The position numbers and the translations under genes were made by a program. From Scytonema hofmannii PCC 7110 (GTDB lineage: Bacteria > Cyanobacteriota > Cyanobacteriia > Cyanobacteriales > Nostocaceae), in NCBI RefSeq assembly GCF_000346485.2, contig NZ_KQ976354.1:5307805-5371804 (forward strand): a stretch of DNA of 64,000 nt. The letters are read 5' to 3'. Each line of letters begins with the position of its first letter. The stretch's first letter is position 1. Below the pieces are notes generated by a model. It saw nothing but the letters and a program-made list of their open reading frames with translations, was not told the DNA's origin and did not search any database. Shown here in pieces: positions 25,975 through 34,429 of this stretch.

Positions 25975-26436
25975 ATGCCTAAACTATTGTTACTTATAGG
26001 TCTTCCTGGTAGTGGCAAATCAACTTTAGCGAAGCACTTGCTAGTAGATTGTCCCCAGATGCAAATCATTTCTACCGATACCATCCGGGGGCAATTATTT
26101 GGTGGCGAAGCAGTTCAAGGACCGTGGCTGGTTCTCTGGCGTGAGGTTTTGCGGCAATTCCGGCAAACAGTAGTAACGGATAATACAACAATCTATGATG
26201 CTACTAATGCTAAGCGACGCCAGCGAAGAGAAGTTATTACTTCAGCCCGTGAAATAGGGTTTACTCATATCACTGGGATTTGGGTAGATACTCCGGTTTG
26301 GTTATGTTTGGCACGCAACAAGAAACGTCAGCGTCAAGTTCCAGAAGAAGTGATATTTCGCATGCACCGTCAACTCCGCGACGCACCACCAAGTTTGGAA
26401 GAAGGACTCAATTATTTACTGAGATTTTCACTTTGA
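25975..26436 (+). CDS. P-loop AAA-type kinase (polynucleotide/zeta-toxin-like fold)
   Basis: 153 residues. Walker A is GLPGSGKST at residues 8-16, followed by STDTIRGQLFGGE (the 'D-x-x-R' phosphoryl-acceptor helix), YDATNAKRRQRR and a lid with ARNKKRQRQVPEEVI. This is the small P-loop kinase group that includes T4 polynucleotide kinase and related single-domain cyanobacterial proteins. The acceptor substrate is unknown. It follows glgC in the same direction, 69 bp away across a hairpin repeat, which does not by itself imply a glycogen role. Confidence 0.82.
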   Translation: MPKLLLLIGLPGSGKSTLAKHLLVDCPQMQIISTDTIRGQLFGGEAVQGPWLVLWREVLRQFRQTVVTDNTTIYDATNAKRRQRREVITSAREIGFTHITGIWVDTPVWLCLARNKKRQRQVPEEVIFRMHRQLRDAPPSLEEGLNYLLRFSL

Positions 26437-26634
26437 ATCTCTGGAGTACGGGAATTTCGCTGGTTCTAAGAGCAAAAACCGCACTTGATTTTCTTTAATC
26501 TTTGTTAAGTTAAAATCAGAATCTATAAGAGGTCTAAGATTAGTGATGCGGAAGCCGCCACTTCGCGATCGCGTTTCTGAATGCCTAAAAATGTATAAGA
26601 AAATTTAATGGGAATTTCTACAGGAGGCTGGTGA

Positions 26635-27636
26635 ATGGCTTCAACCGATTTCAAAGACTACTACGCAACATTGGGAGTTAGTAAAACTGCCACTCAAGAA
26701 GAAGTTAAGCAAGCTTTTCGTAAATTAGCTCGCAAATACCATCCTGATGTGAATCCCGGCAACAAGCAGGCTGAGGCACGCTTTAAGGAAATCAACGAAG
26801 CTTACGAAGTTTTGTCAGATTTAGACAAACGCAAAAAGTATGACCAATTTGGTCAATATTGGAAACAAGCATCTGAAGGCTTCCCGTCTGGTGGTGCTGG
26901 TGTTGACATGGGCGGTTTTGATTTTAGCCAGTATGGAAGTTTTGATGAATTTATCAATGAATTGTTAGGGCGCTTTGGCGGAAGTGCAAGTCCTCGTGGT
27001 GGGCGACAAACTTACAGCTATCGTACATCGACAAGTGGACCTAGTGGTTTTGGTGGTTTTAGTGACTTTGGAACTCAAGATGTTGGTTCTGCTGGTGCTA
27101 CCCAAGATAGCGAAGCGGCAATTACCCTGAATTTCTCTGAAGCATTTCATGGCGTGCAAAAACACATCAACCTTGGCAGTGAAGTCATTGATGTTCGCAT
27201 ACCCGCAGGGGCAAAGACTGGCAGTCGTTTGCGTGTGAGGGGTAAAGGACCAGTTAACCCCTTCACACAGCAACGAGGTGATTTATATCTTAAGGTGGAG
27301 CTTCAACCCCATTCTGTGTTTCAATTTGAAGGTGATAATTTGGTATGTGAAATACCTATTACACCTGATGAAGCTGTTCTGGGCGCGTCTGTTGAAGTAC
27401 CAACACCTGATGGTATGGTTACTGTTAAGATTCCTGTGGGAGTGCGATCTGGTCAATCTCTGCGCTTGCGTGGTAAAGGATGGCCTCAACCCAGAGGTGG
27501 ACGTGGCGACCAGTTTATTAAAGTGGCGATCGTACCACCTAAAGATATTACTCCTCAAGAACGGGAGTATTATGAAAAAATCCGTGCGGCGCGTACTTTC
27601 AATCCCCGTGCTAATTTACAGCATATTAGGTTGTAG
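26635..27636 (+). CDS. dnaJ: DnaJ-family co-chaperone (CbpA-like, no zinc finger)
   Basis: 333 residues; SD GGAGG 7 bp before ATG. J domain 8-72 with HPD (YHPDVNPGN), then a Gly/Phe-rich linker (90-150) and the C-terminal substrate-binding halves ([17 protein letters not shown] ... [19 protein letters not shown] ... [30 protein letters not shown]). There is no CxxCxGxG zinc-finger region, so it is a type II/CbpA-like DnaJ. It delivers clients to a DnaK and stimulates its ATPase; the J domain is intact. Monocistronic by appearance. Confidence 0.95.
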   Translation: MASTDFKDYYATLGVSKTATQEEVKQAFRKLARKYHPDVNPGNKQAEARFKEINEAYEVLSDLDKRKKYDQFGQYWKQASEGFPSGGAGVDMGGFDFSQYGSFDEFINELLGRFGGSASPRGGRQTYSYRTSTSGPSGFGGFSDFGTQDVGSAGATQDSEAAITLNFSEAFHGVQKHINLGSEVIDVRIPAGAKTGSRLRVRGKGPVNPFTQQRGDLYLKVELQPHSVFQFEGDNLVCEIPITPDEAVLGASVEVPTPDGMVTVKIPVGVRSGQSLRLRGKGWPQPRGGRGDQFIKVAIVPPKDITPQEREYYEKIRAARTFNPRANLQHIRL

Positions 27637-27705
27637 TAGAGTGTGGATTTTAACCGCACCCTGTAGCAGATGGACGCGGATGTAATTCTGCTCTATCTGT
27701 AGCTC

Positions 27706-27737
27706 TCTACTAAGCACTAACTACTAACTACTAACTG
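27706..27737. repeat. CTACTAA heptameric array
   Basis: Four tandem ACTAACT units in the gap before the reductase gene, of the GTTAGTG family. Confidence 0.85.
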
Positions 27738-27785
27738 TATGTATTCACCTTACGATCGTCGTAGAAAAATCTCTTGGTTAACAAA

Positions 27786-28751
27786 ATGTCCGAGCGTAGT
27801 TACGCCATTTTAGGAACTGGTGCATTAGGTGGCTTTTATGGTGCCAAACTGCAAAAAGCTGGTTTAGATGTCCACTTTTTGCTGAAGAGTGATTATGAAT
27901 ATGTCAGTAAATCTGGTTTGGTTATTGAGTCAAAAGATGGTGATTTCACCCTTAGACAAGTCAACGCCTACAATGATGTAGAAAAAATGCCACAATGCGA
28001 TGTGGTGGCGATCGCATTAAAGACGACACAAAACCATTTATTGCCGCAGATGTTACTGCCACTCGTCAAAGATGATGGGGTAGTGTTGGTATTGCAAAAT
28101 GGACTGGGGGTGGAAGAAGAAGTTGCCAAAATAGTTGGCAATGTCCGCATTATTGGTGGGTTGTGTTTTCTCTGTTCCAATAAGGTTGGAGCAGGACATA
28201 TCCGCCACCTCGACTATGGACAAATTACACTAGGGGGATATGCGAATGGCTACGATCCTACTGGGATTACACAGAAGATGCGGCAAATTGCCGATGACTT
28301 GAAGAGTGCTGGGATATCAATAGAATTAACTGAAGACTTATTACTAGGTCGATGGAAAAAATTGGTGTGGAATATTCCCTATAATGGACTGTCTGTAATT
28401 CTCAACGCTAGAACAGATGAATTAATGTCCTATGTCCACACCCGCCAATTAGTTGAACAGTTGATGTATGAAGTTGCAGCTGGGTCTAAAAGTTGTGGGC
28501 GCATCATTGGCGATCGCTTCATTCAAACAATGCTGGATTACACCGTAAAGATGAAGCCTTATCGTACCAGCATGAAAATTGACTACGACGAAAGGCGGCC
28601 GATGGAAGTCGAAGCAATTTTTGGGAACCCATTACGGAAAGCGCATTCTAGGGGTGTGGATTTACCGCAGATTAGCTGTATATACCAGCAGCTAAAGTTT
28701 TTGGATGAGATGAGAAGAGTCGGAGATCGGGAAAATGCAGAAAAACTTTAG
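27786..28751 (+). CDS. Putative 2-dehydropantoate 2-reductase (ketopantoate reductase)
   Basis: 321 residues from the ATG at 27786 (MSERSYAILGTGALGG); the frame extends four codons further back to a TTG but that has no ribosome site. Rossmann opening AILGTGALGGFYGAKL, then VVAIALKTTQNHLLPQML and VVLVLQNGLGVEEEV, then the C-terminal ApbA domain with the WKKLVWNIPYNGLSVI lysine/asparagine motif. It would reduce ketopantoate to pantoate with NADPH in pantothenate synthesis, though cyanobacteria often carry several paralogues of unclear substrate. Followed by a MITE-containing gap. Confidence 0.88.
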   Translation: MSERSYAILGTGALGGFYGAKLQKAGLDVHFLLKSDYEYVSKSGLVIESKDGDFTLRQVNAYNDVEKMPQCDVVAIALKTTQNHLLPQMLLPLVKDDGVVLVLQNGLGVEEEVAKIVGNVRIIGGLCFLCSNKVGAGHIRHLDYGQITLGGYANGYDPTGITQKMRQIADDLKSAGISIELTEDLLLGRWKKLVWNIPYNGLSVILNARTDELMSYVHTRQLVEQLMYEVAAGSKSCGRIIGDRFIQTMLDYTVKMKPYRTSMKIDYDERRPMEVEAIFGNPLRKAHSRGVDLPQISCIYQQLKFLDEMRRVGDRENAEKL

Positions 28752-29112
28752 TTGTGGTTGTTGCCATTCAAAAAAAGACGTATGTAGAGACACGCTTGCG
28801 CTTAGATGAAAGAAAACCTGCAAATGCTTTCACATCCACAGGCAGTTTTTAGTATCGTCTAGTGTAGGACTTTAAATATTTATCAATGAAAGCTTGCCAA
28901 ATTATGCAGAACGCCAGCATTCAGCAATTGCGATTACCAAAGAATGGAGCTAGAAGCGGTGCTGCTCATTGGTGACAAGTTAAAAACTAATACAGTTCAG
29001 TTATGCAGTTATTTAGAAACCCGGTATCTCCAAGATACCGGGTTTGGTGCTCCCCTCGCGACCCTTAACTGAACCGTATGGAGTTAAAAATAAGTAAACT
29101 TTGTCAATACCT
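28752..29112. other. Intergenic region with a MITE-like element
   Basis: 361 bp between two convergent genes. The second half is the 95-bp MITE-like element copy 1 with its duplications. The first half includes TAGAGACACGCTTGCGCTTAG, a degenerate copy of the dispersed hairpin. Confidence 0.6.
28987..29081 (+). mobile_element. MITE-like element, copy 1 (95 bp, 9-bp target duplication)
   Basis: Terminal inverted repeats CTAATACAGTTCAGTTA and TAACTGAACCGTATGG, with an inner perfect hairpin ACCCGGTATCT/AGATACCGGGT. The direct repeats AGTTAAAAA lie at 28978-28986 and 29082-29090, a 9-bp target-site duplication. Copy 2 is at 33985-34078 in the opposite orientation. No gene inside, so it would need a transposase in trans. 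Confidence 0.8.
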
Positions 29113-29649
29113 CTAAATATAGAAATTCAGCAACTGCTCCACGCTAGCATTATGGTCAAGGAATGAAAATAGATGTTTGTAGCAGAGTTTGCCTTCTTTG
29201 TCTAACACAAATTGTGCTGGTAACGGTGCTCCTAAAGCTTGCCCAACTTCATATGTTTGAAATACACGGCAACTGGGATCGCTCAGCAATGGCATTTTTA
29301 AACCTAAATCTTTGACTACTATCTTACTTTCCCGTTGATTTGTACTGGTAATCAGCAAAAGTTCTATACCTCGATTTTGGAATTCTTCATAGTTCTCATT
29401 TAAGGCTTTGATGTGGGGAAAGCAAAAGGGACAATAATGTTTTTCTGTAAAAATCCGAGTAAAAGCAAGTATTATTGGTTGCTTTCCTCTGTAGCTTGAT
29501 ATTTTTACAGTAGTCCCGTTATTGATATCTGGGAGTTGAAAATCTGGTACAAATTGCCCTACCACTAAAGTATTTGTTGCAGGTATTGGTAGAAAGTTAC
29601 GAAAAAAGCGCTCGTTCAATAATCCGTTTAGATTCATTGAATTTATCAT
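29113..29649 (-). CDS. Peroxiredoxin/thioredoxin-fold (redoxin) protein
   Basis: 178 residues. GQFVPDFQLPDINNGTTVKISSYRGKQPI opens the AhpC/TSA redoxin fold and FTEKHYCPFCFPHIKAL gives a C-P-F-C pair (about residues 74-77) in place of the peroxiredoxin VCPTE, so chemistry is thiol-disulfide rather than classical peroxidase or is unusual. VLDKEGKLCYKHLFSF has a further Cys. No export signal is seen. The family covers thioredoxin-like reductases. It is convergent with the PanE-like gene and separated by the MITE, and followed at 29867 by a true 2-Cys peroxiredoxin on the same strand. Confidence 0.8.
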   Translation of the reverse strand: MINSMNLNGLLNERFFRNFLPIPATNTLVVGQFVPDFQLPDINNGTTVKISSYRGKQPIILAFTRIFTEKHYCPFCFPHIKALNENYEEFQNRGIELLLITSTNQRESKIVVKDLGLKMPLLSDPSCRVFQTYEVGQALGAPLPAQFVLDKEGKLCYKHLFSFLDHNASVEQLLNFYI

Positions 29650-29756
29650 AAACTTTATCCTTAATGATTATCAATATGATTCTAAATCGGTTTACTTAGA
29701 AAATATATTTGTAAGTTAATATTTCTATAACTTCTACAGCCTCAATCAACCTAATG

Positions 29757-29832
29757 TTTGTGGAGTGGGCGTCCTCGCCCGCCCTACTATGCACTTTTTA
29801 ACCTAGGACGGGCTAGAAGCCCATCCCACTCA
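29757..29832. repeat. Dispersed GC-rich inverted repeat
   Basis: TGTGGAGTGGGCGTCCTCGCCCGCCCT, then about 22 bp, then AGGACGGGCTAGAAGCCCATCCCACT. The arms are imperfect complements. A relative lies at 33948-34117, split by MITE copy 2. Confidence 0.65.
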
Positions 29833-29866
29833 ATAAAGAAGTTATCTGTTGGAGATCCCTTAGGTT

Positions 29867-30478
29867 TTACACAGCAGAGAAGTAGACTTTGGACTTCACG
29901 GGGTCGGGAACCATTGTCTTGTCACCTGGTTGCCAACCTGCAGGGCAAACTTCATCGGGATGAGATTGAACGTATTGAATAGCTTGCAGTGTCCGTAAAG
30001 TTTCATCAACGTTACGACCAAAAGCTAGGTTGTTGATGGTTGCGTGCTGGATAACACCATCTTTGTCGATGAGGAACAAACCGCGTAAAGCAACGCCGGC
30101 TGCTGGATCGAGAACGTTGTAAGCTGCGCTAATCTCTTTCTTGATGTCAGAAACTAAGGGGTAGTTTAAGTCTCCAACTCCACCAGACTTGCGATCGGTT
30201 TGAATCCATGCGAGGTGAGAAAACTCGCTGTCAACGGAAACACCAAGGATTTCAGTGTTAATTTTCTTGAATTCTTCGTGGCGATCGCTAAAAGCTGTGA
30301 TTTCTGTGGGACAAACAAAGGTAAAGTCTAGGGGGTAGAAAAACAGTACCACGTACTTACCCCGATAGTCGGAAAGTTTGATTGTCTTGAATTCCTGATC
30401 TGCCACAGCAGTTGCTGTGAAGTCGGGAGCTTGTTGACCTACACGGAGGCATCCTTCTGATGGATAACTAAGAGGCAT
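29867..30478 (-). CDS. 2-Cys peroxiredoxin
   Basis: 203 residues. The peroxidatic cysteine is Cys56 in FVCPTE, the resolving one in VCPAGW, so a typical 2-Cys peroxiredoxin; [13 protein letters not shown] and the conserved Arg in ALRGLF are present. It reduces H2O2, alkyl hydroperoxides and peroxynitrite with electrons from thioredoxin. An extra cysteine at 10 (EGCLRVG) is upstream of the fold. The C-terminus after [14 protein letters not shown] is complete. Divergently transcribed from the debranching-enzyme gene; a repeat array lies in between. Confidence 0.96.
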   Translation of the reverse strand: MPLSYPSEGCLRVGQQAPDFTATAVADQEFKTIKLSDYRGKYVVLFFYPLDFTFVCPTEITAFSDRHEEFKKINTEILGVSVDSEFSHLAWIQTDRKSGGVGDLNYPLVSDIKKEISAAYNVLDPAAGVALRGLFLIDKDGVIQHATINNLAFGRNVDETLRTLQAIQYVQSHPDEVCPAGWQPGDKTMVPDPVKSKVYFSAV

Positions 30479-30507
30479 TACAAATATCTCCTTAAAATTA
30501 CATCCGT

Positions 30508-30582
30508 CTAGTGAAGGATAAAGTTTGAAGTATGAAGGATGAAGTGTTAACTTTACCCTTAATCCTTTATCCTTTATGTCTT
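30508..30582. repeat. AGGATAAAG/TATCCTTTAT repeat
   Basis: GAAGGATAAAGTTTGAAG, then TTAATCCTTTATCC: an inverted pair of the short repeat family also found around the kinase gene at 4310 and 6111. It lies in the shared promoter region of the peroxiredoxin and debranching genes. Confidence 0.7.
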
Positions 30583-30662
30583 GTGACTTTGTTGAAAGTC
30601 TTTAACAGTTTAATTGCAATCTGTTACGACTATATCATAGTCATAACGATTTTGAGTAGCAA

Positions 30663-32729
30663 ATGGTTGATTTAGATACAAGAGAATGGTTATTGACAAA
30701 TGGCTTAGGAAGTTTTGCCAGTGGTACAGTGTCGGATATCCGCACTCGGACTTATCATGGCTGGCTGTTTGCCGCCACCAGTCCTCCCTCAAGGCGTACC
30801 CTGCTACTATCGCATCTAGAAGCCAGCCTCGAACTTCCAAATCGAATTATGGCACTAGGGACAAATTTTTGGGGTAGCGGTCAAATTGAGCCAAAAGGTT
30901 ACCAACTCCTGCGCCGCTTTGAGATTAACCCAGTGCCAAAATGGATTTGGGGAGAAGACCACTGGCAAATAACGAGGCTTTTGGTCATGCCTTGTGGGTT
31001 TGTAGGGAGTAAGGAGTGGGGAGTAGGGAGTGGGGAAGAAAATTCTCATTCTCCATCTCTTCTCAGTCATCGGATTTTGATTCAGTACCGTTATGAGGGG
31101 ACAGATGCTGCTACCTTGAGGCTGCGATTGCTTGTGAGCGATCGCGATTTTCACCACCAACAAAAAGCCATTCCAGAATTACAGTTTTCTCAAATGTTAG
31201 GGCAACAACAAGTTTGCTTGCAAGCTATTATTTCTAGAAGCTTTGGCACACCTTGGCAATTGCGGTGGACACGGGGAGAGTATCAAGCTGATGCAGTTTG
31301 GTACTGGAATTACGGTTTACCTGAGGAGACACTGCGAGGATTGGGCGATCGAGAAGATCTCTTCAGCCCAGGTTATTTAACTGTACGTCTCAATCCGGGT
31401 GATGCCGTCACACTAGAAGCACGAGTGGGTTTTCCCAACGAATTGCACGGCACTCTCACCTCAGATACTTTTGTAGAAGCTGTAGAAGCAGAACAAGAGC
31501 GACTGTCTCAAATTTTTCATAGGGCAATGGACAAGAAAACAACTAATGCCCCATACCCTATACCCCAAGCCCAAATACAGCAGCAACTCCTACAAGCCGC
31601 CGATCGATTTATCGTTTATCGTGCGTCAATTGATGGACCTACTGTCATTGCTGGATATCACTGGTTCAATGACTGGGGACGCGATACCTTAATTGCTTTA
31701 CCCGGTTTGGCACTTGTTCCACAACGATATGATTTGGCAAAGGGACTTTTGCAAACCTTTGGGCGTTACTGTCACGCTGGTTTGATTCCCAATGCTTTTC
31801 CCGATATCGGTGGGGAGCCATTTTATAACAGTCTTGATGCAGCGCTATGGTGGATTGAAACTTTGGGGCTTTATTTAGAAGCGACTCAAGACTGGCAATT
31901 TTTGACAGAGCAATATCCTGTAGTACAACAGATATACAAAGCTTTTATTGGAGGAACTCGCTACAACATACAAGTGGATTCTATGGATTGGCTAGTTGGG
32001 TGGTACGCACGCAGTGTAGCTTTGACTTGGATGGACGCAGTGGTTGCAGGAGAACCGGTCACTCCTCGCCGTGGTAAGCCCGTTGAAATTAATGCCTTGT
32101 GGTACTCAGCGTTATGCTGGGCAAGTCGATGGGCAGAAATCTTGAGCGAGCATGGCACACCTGAAGATTCAGCGCGTTTTGCAAAACAAGCATTACGTTA
32201 TGGGCAACAGGCACAACAGGTAAAAGCTTCGCTACAAAAATATTGGAATTCCCGATTGGGTTACTTGTATGACACTATTGAGCCTGACGATCGCCGCAAT
32301 TGTCAAATTCGCCCAAACTCAGTTATAGCGCTTTCTCTTTCCCATTGTGCATTTTCTCAAGAACAGGGACGCCAAATACTTGACGTAGCTCGTTCTCACC
32401 TGCTCACTCCCTATGGATTGCGTACTCTTGCTCCTACTGACTCTGAGTATGTAGGTCAATACACGGGTAATCCCCAACAGCGAGATCGCGCATACCACCA
32501 AGGTACTGTTTGGAGTTGGCTCATCGGTCCTTTTATTCGTGCTTGGGAACGTTTTTATCCTCAAGAGCCATTACCCTTTGATTGGCAACCTTTGATTAAT
32601 CACTTTCTGCATGAAGGCTGCATCGGCTCCATCTCTGAAATTTTTGATGGTGATGAACCACATAAACCCAAGGGTGCGATCGCGCAAGCTTGGTCTGTTG
32701 CTGAGGTCGTTCGACATATTAAGTTGTAA
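30663..32729 (+). CDS. Glycogen debranching enzyme (amylo-alpha-1,6-glucosidase type)
   Basis: 688 residues. The N-terminal domain begins TREWLLTNGLGSFASGT and TRTYHGWL (substrate-binding opening of the family), the C-terminal (alpha/alpha)6 barrel begins HWFNDWGRDTLIALPGL and ends GAIAQAWSVAEVVR. The conserved acidic residues are in WGRDT and DGDEPH. It cleaves alpha-1,6 branches of glycogen (GDE/GH133 type, without the bacterial GlgX isoamylase fold). Two short low-complexity in-frame insertions, 31006-31036 (EWGVGSGEENS) and 31540-31575 (NAPYPIPQAQIQ), fit repeat-derived loops. Works with GlgC upstream in glycogen turnover. Confidence 0.92.
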   Translation: MVDLDTREWLLTNGLGSFASGTVSDIRTRTYHGWLFAATSPPSRRTLLLSHLEASLELPNRIMALGTNFWGSGQIEPKGYQLLRRFEINPVPKWIWGEDHWQITRLLVMPCGFVGSKEWGVGSGEENSHSPSLLSHRILIQYRYEGTDAATLRLRLLVSDRDFHHQQKAIPELQFSQMLGQQQVCLQAIISRSFGTPWQLRWTRGEYQADAVWYWNYGLPEETLRGLGDREDLFSPGYLTVRLNPGDAVTLEARVGFPNELHGTLTSDTFVEAVEAEQERLSQIFHRAMDKKTTNAPYPIPQAQIQQQLLQAADRFIVYRASIDGPTVIAGYHWFNDWGRDTLIALPGLALVPQRYDLAKGLLQTFGRYCHAGLIPNAFPDIGGEPFYNSLDAALWWIETLGLYLEATQDWQFLTEQYPVVQQIYKAFIGGTRYNIQVDSMDWLVGWYARSVALTWMDAVVAGEPVTPRRGKPVEINALWYSALCWASRWAEILSEHGTPEDSARFAKQALRYGQQAQQVKASLQKYWNSRLGYLYDTIEPDDRRNCQIRPNSVIALSLSHCAFSQEQGRQILDVARSHLLTPYGLRTLAPTDSEYVGQYTGNPQQRDRAYHQGTVWSWLIGPFIRAWERFYPQEPLPFDWQPLINHFLHEGCIGSISEIFDGDEPHKPKGAIAQAWSVAEVVRHIKL
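31006..31036. repeat. In-frame GGAGTGGGGAGTAGGGAG repeat in the debranching enzyme
   Basis: AGGGAGT(A/G)(A/G)GGAGTGGGG units, identical in kind to intergenic ones at 38634, encode a Gly/Ser/Glu loop within the N-terminal domain. Confidence 0.6.
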
Positions 32730-32829
32730 ACTACCTACAACAACCTAAATACTTATCTAATCCACGTACTTTGCCCTGAGTTCCTCAATACTATTATGTT
32801 GAAACTGAGCATTTCATTTTAGTCGATAC

Positions 32830-33144
32830 TTACATCAATCCCACTTCTTGCAAGCGCTTAGTTATTCGGTAATTAGCATCTGGAAATTCGCTAAAGCGTT
32901 TAAGTCGAGTGTGTAAGTCAGCGATTACATCATGTGGCATCGCTGTAAGCTTTAATATGATTGTAATTGGGTCAAAGTCAGTGCCTATGCCGATTTCATT
33001 ATAATTAATAGAGTTTATCGCTTTAATTATCTTAGCAGTGAAGGCAAGCACTTCACACGGTTTACCTCTTAGTGCCGCAATCATGAAATTCAATTCGGCT
33101 TCTGAGAAGTATCGTTTTAAATAAATATGAGAAGATGGATACAT
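32830..33144 (-). CDS. Hypothetical protein
   Basis: 104 residues. Mixed alpha/beta, with a helix-rich start (FSEAELNFMIAALRGKPCEV), DFDPITIILKLTAMPHDVI and a C-terminal helix (RITKRLQEVGLM). Codon use and composition look normal for the neighbourhood. No family recognised, no membrane segment. The ATG at 33144 has no obvious SD. It is the last gene before the repeat-rich gap. Confidence 0.5.
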   Translation of the reverse strand: MYPSSHIYLKRYFSEAELNFMIAALRGKPCEVLAFTAKIIKAINSINYNEIGIGTDFDPITIILKLTAMPHDVIADLHTRLKRFSEFPDANYRITKRLQEVGLM

Positions 33145-33489
33145 ACACTTGACAAACAGTTAGTGGTTAAAGTCTTGGAATGATTAACAGTACCCAGAAT
33201 AAACTGAATACTGTTTGACTTAGTTTTTTACCGAACTGTATAGCCGAAAAAGGGGGTAAAGCACCCAAAAGTATTTAGGAGTAGAAAAGCTTTCTCTCTT
33301 CAAGTATTCAATATATACATGAAAAGAAGATGAACAATTAATGAGAAAGTTCTCACCACCCATCAGCCAAGTGAGAAAATTTCTCGCTTAGGGTCTTTGT
33401 TAGGGCAATACCATATCTTAGGTGCGCTTGGCGATCGCACCCGGTTACAGGTCATTGAGCTACAGTCGTTGCCTAATATTTCATGATCG

Positions 33490-33600
33490 AAGAGACGCGG
33501 GGCGGCAGCCCCTTGGGTCTAAAACCCCAATTTCTATAAGTTGTCAACTAGGTTGAGGTTCAATCCCCATCTGAGATATCCCCGTGTCCCCGCGTCTCTT
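33490..33600. repeat. 111-bp sequence with perfect 13-bp inverted ends
   Basis: AAGAGACGCGGGG at 33490-33502 and CCCCGCGTCTCTT at 33588-33600 are exact complements. Inside are GGCGGCAGCCCC and other GC-rich patches. A candidate MITE or dispersed repeat; no target duplication checked beyond GA/TG flanks. Confidence 0.55.
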
Positions 33601-33947
33601 TCTTGAATTGAGCCTCTCTCCCAAAATGAATGGTTTTAGCTGGCAAGAGCAACCTGGTCAACTATTCTGATGCGATCCCCAGTATTTGCACCTCTTGTCT
33701 TAGTCAACTTATTTACATTAAAAACGCCAATTTATACAACTGGCGTCAAAATTTGTTTTCTGCTAAAAGCCTAACCAGATACGAAAGTCTTATGTTGTAG
33801 CATTGTTTTGAGCGTTAGAGGCGTACAAATCAGAAAATAATTTCGTATCTCACAGTAGCCTGTTTATCTCTTACTACATCACTTTAACAATTTCCCGTTT
33901 CATCATTCATATTTCTTAAGGGATTTCCAAGAAATAAATTATCCAAT

Positions 33948-34117
33948 CTTGTGGTACGGGCGTCCTCGCCCGTCCTCTATAAGTCAATACGGTTCAGTTA
34001 AGAGTCGCGAGGGGAGCACCAAACCCGGTATCTTGGAGATACCGGGTTTTTAAATAACTGCTTAACTGAACTGTATTGCTCTATAAGTGGCGGGCGGGAC
34101 GCCCACACCACAAGAGA
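33948..34117. repeat. GC-rich inverted repeat interrupted by MITE copy 2
   Basis: Left arm TTGTGGTACGGGCGTCCTCG and right arm GGCGGGCGGGACGCCCACAC followed by CACAAG. Removing the MITE and one copy of its duplication brings the arms together with a loop of about 10 bp. Related to the repeat at 29757. Confidence 0.65.
33985..34078 (-). mobile_element. MITE-like element, copy 2 (94 bp, 10-bp direct repeats)
   Basis: Ends CAATACGGTTCAGTTAAG and CTTAACTGAACTGTATTG; inner hairpin ACCCGGTATCTTGGAGATACCGGG. It is the reverse complement of copy 1 at about 85 of 94 positions. Direct repeats CTCTATAAGT flank it at 33975-33984 and 34079-34088. Confidence 0.85.
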
Positions 34118-34151
34118 AAGTTGGATATTTTTTATTTGGAAGTCCCTAAAT

Positions 34152-34224
34152 GGCTCAGGTCGGAGTTGAACCAACGACCCCAGGCTTATGAGTCCCGTGC
34201 TCTAACCAACTGAGCTACTGAGCC
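34152..34224 (-). tRNA. tRNA-Met (anticodon CAT)
   Basis: 73 nt. Acceptor arms GGCTCAG and CTGAGCC pair; the D-arm TAGCTCAGTTGGTTAGAGC, the anticodon loop CTCATAA and the T-arm GGTTCAACTCC are standard. The CAT anticodon fits elongator or initiator Met; the alternative is Ile2 (lysidine). The 3' CCA is not encoded. There is an A31-G39 mismatch in the anticodon stem, so identity is assigned from the anticodon only. Confidence 0.9.
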
Positions 34225-34429
34225 TTAACGTTCCTTACGCTTTCTCAATATAACATACAGATTTTTTCTTGACTACTCACGCAGGCAATTAATTTTTGAG
34301 CCAATGGCTAATAGCTAATGGTAAGAAACAATTAGCTATTAGCAATGAACCATTAGCAAAAAAGTTTAATAGAGGGAGACTAACTCCCTCTGTTAGCAAA
34401 GTTTTCATCTAGTTACAACCCGCCCCTTA

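Larger units (their letters stand above)
33145..34151. other. Repeat-rich intergenic region
   Basis: About 1 kb without a gene. It contains a 111-bp element with 13-bp inverted ends (33490), a small hairpin AACGCCA...TGGCGT near 33732, a GC-rich inverted repeat (33948-34117) and MITE copy 2 nested in it. No protein-coding frame. Confidence 0.7.

Noticed and set aside
33225-33245. ACCGAACTGTATA near 33230 as a solo end of the MITE
   Set aside because: Only about 10 bases match, with no second end or duplication.
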